Source: Euleptes europaea
Lineage: Eukaryota > Chordata > Lepidosauria > Squamata > Sphaerodactylidae
Assembly (NCBI RefSeq): GCF_029931775.1
Contig: NC_079314.1
Coordinates: forward strand, 70,423,879 to 70,487,878
Length of the DNA: 64,000 nt
Direction: 5' to 3'
The notes below the pieces were generated by a model. The model saw only the letters and a program-made list of their open reading frames with translations, did no database searches and was not told where the DNA came from. The position numbers and the translations under genes are program-made. Positions 57,980 to 64,000 of this stretch are shown here, piece after piece. How positions within the stretch are numbered: position 1 is the stretch's first letter; each line of letters opens with the position of its first letter.

Positions 57980-58545
57980 CTAATTCCAACTCCACTGAAT
58001 TATGTTGTTTTACTAGGAATATTGCTGGTAGACTCAAACATTATCATATTTTGTAATCTGTTTGATGACTGACTGAACAGCTTTGTTTTAAAAGGTAAAG
58101 GTCCCCTGTGCAAGCACTGGGTCATTCCTGACCCATGGGATGACGTCACATCCCGACGTTTTCTAGGCAGACTGTGTTTACGGGGTGGTTTGCCAGTGCC
58201 TTCCCCAGTCATCTTCCCTTTACCCCCAAGCAAGCTGGGTACTCATTTTACCAACCTCGGAAGGATGGAAGGCTGAGTCAACCTTGAGCCGGCTACCTGA
58301 AACCAACGTCCGTTGGGATTGAACTCAGGTCATGAGCAGAGCTTGGACTGCAGTACTGCAGCTTACCACTCTGCGCCATGGGGCTCTTAGCTTTGTTTTA
58401 CTTGCTGTTAGATTCAGCTGTTGTTATCGTGCTAATGTTATCCTGCTTTGGTTTTTTGATTGACTGAATAATTCTATTGTACTTGTAATCCGCCTTGAGT
58501 CTTAGTGAGAAAGGTGGACTATAAATGAAAATAAAATATTTAGGA
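57980..58545 (+). mobile_element. LINE 3' UTR interrupted by a SINE
   Basis: The right part ends 'gtaatccgccttgagtctta' then 'gtgagaaaggtggactataa' and an A-rich tail, a squamate LINE-type 3' end. The Sauria SINE at 58091-58388 is inserted within it. The left boundary is uncertain. Confidence 0.5.
58091..58388 (-). mobile_element. Sauria-type tRNA-derived SINE with 12-bp target duplication
   Basis: Flanked by perfect AGCTTTGTTTTA repeats (58079-58090 and 58389-58400). Read in reverse it opens GAGCCCCATGGCGCAGAGTG (A-box) and has a GAGTTCAATCCC B-box. It ends in GGGACCTTTACCTTT, the tail typical of Sauria SINEs. Well preserved, so fairly young. Confidence 0.92.
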
Positions 58546-59375
58546 TAAAAATTCTGGTTCCTCAAGTATTGATATTTAGTGCTGATAAAATGCTGATGGC
58601 CCTGATCCAGCTATAATTGCAGGTTAATTTGTAATTACTTATGCAAGAATGTCAGTGGCTGTAACGAAGATTAATAACATCATCACTCAGATGTGTATAC
58701 AATGTGTATACAATTCCTGCCTATTCTTTCCCCTCTAAAAAGTTATAAGCACCATTTACAGTGATAAGAATGCATTCAGGGTTCCTATGTTGTTTTAAAT
58801 ATTTTTACTTAAGAATTTTGTGCACCTTAAATAAAAAAAGTTGGACAAATAATAATAATTTGAAAGTGGATATTTATGCTGACTTGTTATTTTAAAAATT
58901 CACAAGATCTGTAAAATGGCACGTTTGTTAGGACTGTCATCTTTTGTTTCTCAGGATGTTCTTTGACACAGTCTTCTAAATGTAGAAAATTCCAATTTTT
59001 AATTAATTTATTTTGGTGTAAATGCTGATTCTCAGAAGCATACATTCTGAGGAATGACAAAGTTCAAACGACTGTTTGCTTTTAAATGAACAACAATCAA
59101 TTTACAAAGTTTTCTGTTCAGTGTTTGTTTTTCAAAGATTATTTTCTTATTTTGGTTAAACATCATATGCCCATTACCTTATGTCTGCAATATAGATGTC
59201 TTGTAAGTGTTAAATCCTAAACATATTTACAGAGAAGGTATGATTAAACATGTTTAGGATTACGACCACAACTTACTGTGATCATGTGAATTCTGAAAGT
59301 GGTTTTCATTTTTTTCTGTGTAGAAAAGGGTTTGGCTGTATCACATTATCGCTATGCCTGCAAGGTCACGTGCTT
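58546..59375. other. MSRB3 intron, AT-rich
   Basis: No recognised feature. Confidence 0.4.
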
Positions 59376-59379
59376 TGTG

Positions 59380-59462
59380 AACCTTTGTGAACCGCCCTGA
59401 GCCTGACTGCAGTCAGGAAAGGGCGGGGTATAAATCTAATAAAATAAAAAATAAAACAAAAA
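59380..59462 (+). mobile_element. LINE/SINE 3' tail
   Basis: 'gtgaaccgccctgagcctga' then 'gggcggggtataaatctaat' plus an A-rich end is a squamate retroposon 3' terminus; only the end is present. Confidence 0.55.
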
Positions 59463-59633
59463 GACTTGCTGGATCTGAAGAAGCAATCAGCTGAGCCACT
59501 CTAATGCATTAGAATCGGATCTTGTCTTTGGAAAAGTTAGTGCAGAAGTTGTGCTTAGTCTGTCCGCCAAAGTGATGATTTAGGTTTTGAGCTTTTAAAA
59601 AGTTCCTTCTTCCATTATCCTCTCCTTTTGCAG

Positions 59634-59742
59634 GATCATGTAGGGATAAAAAGACCTGTAAGGTGGTCTTCTCCCAACAGGATTTGAAGAAGCGGCTGAC
59701 ACCCCTGCAGTACCATGTTACCCAGGAAAAAGGGACTGAAAG
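59634..59742 (+). CDS. MSRB3: MSRB3 core exon: start of the methionine-R-sulfoxide reductase domain
   Basis: MSRB3 is a zinc-containing enzyme that reduces protein methionine-R-sulfoxide to methionine, in the ER or mitochondria depending on the leader exon; in humans its loss causes deafness. This exon encodes SCRDKKTCKVVFSQQDLKKR then LTPLQYHVTQEKGTE, nearly identical to human (SCRDKKNCKVVFSQQELRKR...). The first Gly is split with the leader exon (phase 1), so both known leaders and the 40729 candidate can join it. Acceptor tttgcag, donor GTAAGG, ends in phase 2. The catalytic Cys and second CxxC lie beyond the window. Confidence 0.97.
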
Positions 59743-61426
59743 GTAAGGCAAGATGAGAGAAATATGGTCAGTATCCAGTAGATAAGTCTTCCCAGTGCTG
59801 CTGTTTCATCTCCTCTCCAGACACAGTTTTGAGGAGCTCGGTACTTGTTGACTAAGTCACACAAATTAACACCACTGAACAGACAGGAATTTGCTGCACG
59901 GAAGGTCATGGACTTTATAAATCGACTCTTCTGTTCTGAAACCTCCCAGCTTATGTTTAGGGTCTGTTTTCAGTTTGCCACAAAGTGTGTGGAAGTAATG
60001 GCAGTTAGAAAATTCTGGGTTTTTTGTTTGTTTATTTGTTTATTTTTTTTTTTTTGGGAAGACACCACATTAATCAGAACCATAAGGGAAATAAGCTGAA
60101 ATTTTAAACATCGTCATTGCAAGTATAGATGTTTTGTTTGCATGAAGAAGGTAGCTGAGTTTAGCTCCTTACAATTCAGTTTCTTTTCTTTTTAAAGTAC
60201 ATGTGGAGAAAGTATTTATTAGCTCATTTGTGCCTGGAATGTCAAATATTTTCAATAACTGCCCTCACATGGCTTTAGCCCTTGGATGTGAGCTCTAAAT
60301 CCTGGAGGAGGGTGAAAAGAAGACAGGACAGCTCACCAAGGCTGCTCTAGTGAACATAACTTTTCTCAGCTGTTCTTAGCTGCATCTTTGTCTAACGCCG
60401 TTTGGAGTTTTACTCAGGCCATGGAGGTTGGCATCAGACTGTTGCTTCCACTTCTGAGCCAACAGTATTAATGATGTAACTGCTTGGTTCCCTTCCAGAC
60501 TCCAGAAGGCATCTTACCACATGTGGGGCCCAAGTTAATCAGCAACACTCTTCCTAAGACTTGACTTTTAACTGGACTTTGTCAATGGGGATCACTTGCA
60601 CTAAGCTTATACCCTGACAAGGAACTGGTGGTGAACTACTCCTCACAACTCAAGAGGCCTTCCAGCCAAACAGTTATTTAACTGTTGTGTACAAGATTAG
60701 CAAAAAAGATTTAATGCACACAAACAACCATAGATTAGGTCATTTTAAAAAACCCTGTTTATAAAAAAAATTGGATCCCATAAAAAGGGTGAAAGGATAA
60801 TAAAAACAAGCTGCAGAACACACGGACTTTTTGTTGGAGTAGCACAGCTGATTTGTATTAGATATATGACCTCCTAGCCTTTAAGATTGTTAACTGAGAA
60901 AAATATTCCCTTAAAGCAGTAATATTCCTCTTCAAATACAAATGCAGAGCTCACACAGCTTGAAATCAGAGGCCACTTATTTCAATTTCAGTTGGATTCT
61001 TTCAGTATTCAAATATATTTTGGTGCCCTGTCCAGGACCAACAAGCAAATACGAACACCATGATCTTGCACTTGTATTTTACCTGGGGTTATATGTAAGA
61101 AATCAGGAGGACTAACAAATAGGGTCTGAAAATGTAAAGTAAGAAAGATGTTTAGGTTGGAAAGCATTCTAAAGTAAAGCCTTAACAGCAGCTGCTAATT
61201 GAAGGGTTGAATTGGGGAACAAAATCTAAAATGTCCATAAGAGATTTTGTATTTTGACACTTTGTATTTTCCCAGACTGTTTATGTGGATTGTTTTGGTT
61301 TTATTTTATAAAGAGCAATGATGCCTACATTGCGAAATGTAGAAAATGCTAAGCCCTAGTCAAACCAATTCAGAGTTAGAAGAATCATGACTCAGTAGTG
61401 CTCATTGCTTTATTATTTTTCTCCAG
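59743..61426 (+). other. MSRB3: MSRB3 intron between the two core exons
   Basis: 1.7 kb, no repeat or exon recognised apart from a T-run near 60045. Confidence 0.7.
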
Positions 61427-61504
61427 TGCCTTTGAGGGAGAATACACATATCACAAAGCTCATGGAGTATACAAATGTGTGGTTTGCGGAACCCCTTTGT
61501 TCAA
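61427..61504 (+). CDS. MSRB3: MSRB3 core exon with first CxxC zinc site
   Basis: Encodes AFEGEYTYHKAHGVYKCVVC then GTPLF, starting with a Ser split from the previous exon. CVVC supplies two of the four zinc ligands. Acceptor tctccag, donor GTGAGT, ends in phase 2. The remaining exons are off the right edge. Confidence 0.97.
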
Positions 61505-61880
61505 GTGAGTAGATCAAATAAGTTGCAAAGTAATGGCTTCTCTTGGGTTTTGAGCATTGCTTAAGGGCTAGACAGGCATGTGAAGATTTTAAAAGTTTTT
61601 TTTAATTACTTGTATCTATAAACAAAAAATACAGTCCAGTAAAATAGAATCTATAGAATACCATAAACAGAGGGTTTAATTTGAAAGTAAAATGTGTTAC
61701 AAGAGGTAAGTTTAGGACTCCTTACTGATAGTCCATAAGCCCCAGATTTGGATATGAATTAACTGACATGTATCTATGAACTTGCAAAATCTATTCCATC
61801 TAGGCACTCATGTCACAGAGAGAAGAAGGAGGAAGAGAGAAATTAGTGTCCTGCCTGCTCTCACCCGCTATCTCTTCTCT

Positions 61881-62098
61881 GTGTGTAAAATGCTGTCAAG
61901 TCACACCCAACTTATGGCGACCCCTTTTTGGGGTTTTCATGGCAAGAGACTAACAGAGGTGGTTTGCCAGAGACTTCCTCTGCACAGCAACCCTGGTATT
62001 CCTTGGTGGTCTCCATTCAAATACTAACCAGGGCTGACCCTGCTTAGCTTCTGAGATCTGATGAGATCAGGCTAGCCTGGGCCATCCAGGTCAGGGCA
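61881..62098 (-). mobile_element. 5S rRNA-derived SINE
   Basis: Reverse-strand copy. The right part 'aaccagggctgaccctgctt' then 'agcttctgagatctgatgag' is 5S rRNA-like. The left part 'gctgtcaagtcacacccaac' then 'ttatggcgacccc' is the BovB-like tail. Confidence 0.87.
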
Positions 62099-62607
62099 CT
62101 ATTTTAACCCTCCAGAAAGGACAACCTTCCCCCCTCCTCAGATTTACTGGTCATGTCTAATTTGGCTCCTACTCAGGAAGAGATATCTTAACGCTTACAT
62201 TAATTCTAAAATCTCTCTTACACACATACACATTTTGAGACCTTTTCAAATTAGGTCGCTCTTTCAGGGCTGCCACACAAAAATTGTAGTTGGAGGTTCT
62301 GTTTTGTTTGGTTCTTCCTTCATCATTTACTGTTCCTTCTTTCTGTGTATTCCACTATCTCTGCTGGGTAGAGGACGTATACATAAAGCTGCTTCATATC
62401 ATCCCATTATTCCACCTGGCTCTGACTATCTGCTTTGAGTGGCAGTGGCAGTCCAGGCTACCAGGCCGAGAAGGTCTTTCCCTGCACATAGTACCAGAGA
62501 TCTTTTTAACTAGATATGTCAAGTATTGAACTGGGTTCATGCAAAGTATACTTACTACTATTGAGGGCCTAACCATGCAATATACTTTTCCAGGTTGGGT
62601 CAACAGT

Positions 62608-62804
62608 AGGGTTGCCAGGTCCATCTTCGTTATCCGCGGGAGACTTTTGGGGTGGAGCTTGAGGAGGGCAGGGTTTGGGAGGGGAAGGACTTAAATGCCA
62701 TAGAGTCCAATTGCCAAAGCGGCCATTTTCTCCAGGTGAACTGATCTCTATCGGCTGGAGATCAGTTGTAATATCAGGAGATCTTCTGCTATTACCTAGA
62801 GGTT
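62608..62804 (+). mobile_element. Short TIR element of the 'ggttgccaacctccag' family, copy 3, cut at its right end
   Basis: Begins AGGGTTGCCAGGTCC and carries 'gggcagggtttgggagggg', 'gccattttctccaggtgaac' and 'gctggagatcagttgtaat'. The right terminal repeat stops after CCTAGAGGTT, where Penelope-like sequence begins. The latter may have inserted into it or replaced its end. Confidence 0.72.
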
Positions 62805-64000
62805 ATACTAACAAGAACTCACAAGAACTTATATACTATAAATCAAGTTTAAGCAAAGTAATAGTACTAGGCTGTAGGTATAATAATTCAAGTTCAAACA
62901 AATAAGTGTGTGTCAAAAACACGTTTAACTAAACATAACAACAACAAACAATAAGTGTGAAACAACAACTATGTACAGGGTATACACTAAAACAATACAA
63001 GCAAGACAAAGTGTGAAATATAACGAAATTATAAGGTGAGTATGAATACTTTTCTTTCTTTGTACTTAATTATTTCTTCTTCGTTACAGGTATTTCCAAT
63101 TCATCACAGCTTATTCAATATCAGTCCTAAGACTTTTTGACATGGAACAAGAAGGGAACGTTGTCCGGATTAACTATCACGCTTTCACTACTATAGCGTA
63201 GCTTCATCAGCTAAAGTTCCAGTTCAGTGTTTCTTTCAAACTATAAATATACAAATAAATAAATTTAATAAGCCATTTAGTTTTGTCGGTGTCATTATTA
63301 TTATATTTATACAATGAAAATATCTGTTGAAAAGTAGTGAGCATACCTTCAAATTAATGAATTTTTTCATAGATTTATCCTTTCACTTGTAAATAAAAAT
63401 CTTGGCCGTAGCGAAATATGTTGTTCTAAAAAATACTGTCAGTGAGGTCCAAAAGGAAATGTGTAGGGGGTTGTGATGTAAAGCGTTGGTCTAGGCTGTC
63501 TGCAATAATGTTTCTAGCAGAATCCAAAGGGACATTTGTGTATAAGGCTATCACGTCTAATGTTGCCAGTACTGCGTTTGTTGGCAAAATTTGTCCCTCT
63601 ATATATTGTATTAAATCTCTAGAATCTAATAGATATGATGGGGTATTTCTAGAAAAGGGTTTTAGATAAAAATCTATCATCTGAGAGATAGATTCTAATA
63701 GGCTATTATGGGATGATACTATAGGACGACCTGGTGGATTATTGGCATTTTTATGAATTTTTGGCAAAGTTTAAAAGACAGGTATTTTAGAATATGGTAC
63801 TGTTAAAAAATCAGCTGTGTGTTGATCTATATAGCCAAGTGATAGGCCTTCTGAGATGACTGTCCTAATGATTTTTGTTATTTTGCTAGTGGGGTTACCT
63901 GGTAGCTTTTTGTAGAAAGACTCATTGCTGAGTTGTCTTAAATTCTCTGCGTGGTAGGATGCAAAATCAACACACACAGGCGCCTTCGAGGTAGCAGCAA
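62805..64000 (-). mobile_element. Penelope-like retroelement, broken, runs off the window
   Basis: On the minus strand, coding fragments at 63977-63771 and 63767-63426 show Penelope-like reverse transcriptase signatures: the PKIHKN motif, PGRPIVSS, and LATLDVIALYTNVP around the first catalytic Asp. The rest of the reverse transcriptase is missing and the sequence passes into an AT-rich terminal (pLTR-like) region with a hammerhead-like core. The element is broken in several places; its 5' part, including any GIY-YIG endonuclease, lies outside the window if present. Moderately old. Confidence 0.88.
63165..63215 (-). ncRNA. Hammerhead-ribozyme-like core in the Penelope-like terminus
   Basis: Minus strand: CTGATGA (63210-63204), a 17-nt stem-loop with GCTAC pairing GTAGT, then GAAA (63186-63183) and GCGTGATAG. 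This is the CUGANGA...GAAA core arrangement known from Penelope-like pLTRs. Stems I and III are weakly supported by reading, so activity is doubtful. Confidence 0.5.

Noticed and set aside
58300-58388. A tRNA gene on the minus strand
   Set aside because: A and B boxes are present but the rest does not fold as a tRNA, and a 12-bp duplication surrounds the whole 298-bp unit: it is a SINE head.

Overview
This is nuclear DNA of a vertebrate, most likely a squamate reptile (a gecko is plausible, not proven). The evidence is two adjacent conserved vertebrate genes, LEMD3 and MSRB3, both on the + strand in their usual amniote order, in a repeat background typical of squamates: a Sauria-type tRNA SINE, 5S-rRNA-derived SINEs with BovB-like tails, BovB, CR1, Penelope-like and DIRS elements, and Tc1, hAT and Harbinger-like DNA transposons. 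No operons, CRISPR arrays or genuine tRNA/rRNA genes were seen. Layout: 1-5560 is intergenic and holds a MIR-like SINE, several short DNA-transposon relics, a MIF processed pseudogene and a Penelope-like fragment. 5600-6900 is the LEMD3 CpG island. LEMD3 (LEM-domain inner nuclear membrane protein, MAN1) runs from 6244 to 28023 in 13 coding exons whose phases all agree, giving 898 residues; its 3' UTR reaches about 29960. Intron 3 carries a nested insertion: a 5'-truncated LINE with a perfect 13-bp target-site duplication, itself split by a 5.5-kb DIRS retroelement that looks whole. MSRB3 (methionine-R-sulfoxide reductase B3) begins at the second CpG island (31.4-32.4 kb). The window holds a signal-peptide-type first exon (ER form), the mitochondrial-leader exon (43383-43503), one further candidate leader exon (40729-40840), and two core exons (59634-59742 and 61427-61504) with the first zinc-binding CxxC. 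The catalytic half lies beyond the window. MSRB3 introns hold a near-full-length Tc1 transposon with two short telomere-like tracts, two hAT elements with 8-bp duplications, several long-TIR MITEs, four kinds of SINE, a strong CTCF-type motif, and at the right edge a broken Penelope-like element with a hammerhead-like core. I found no convincing undescribed multi-gene system. The most notable items are the LINE/DIRS nest, the telomere-repeat tracts inside the Tc1 copy, the possible third MSRB3 leader and the missing AUG in the ER leader exon, a MITE family with TTA/TAA duplications, and the MIF pseudogene.
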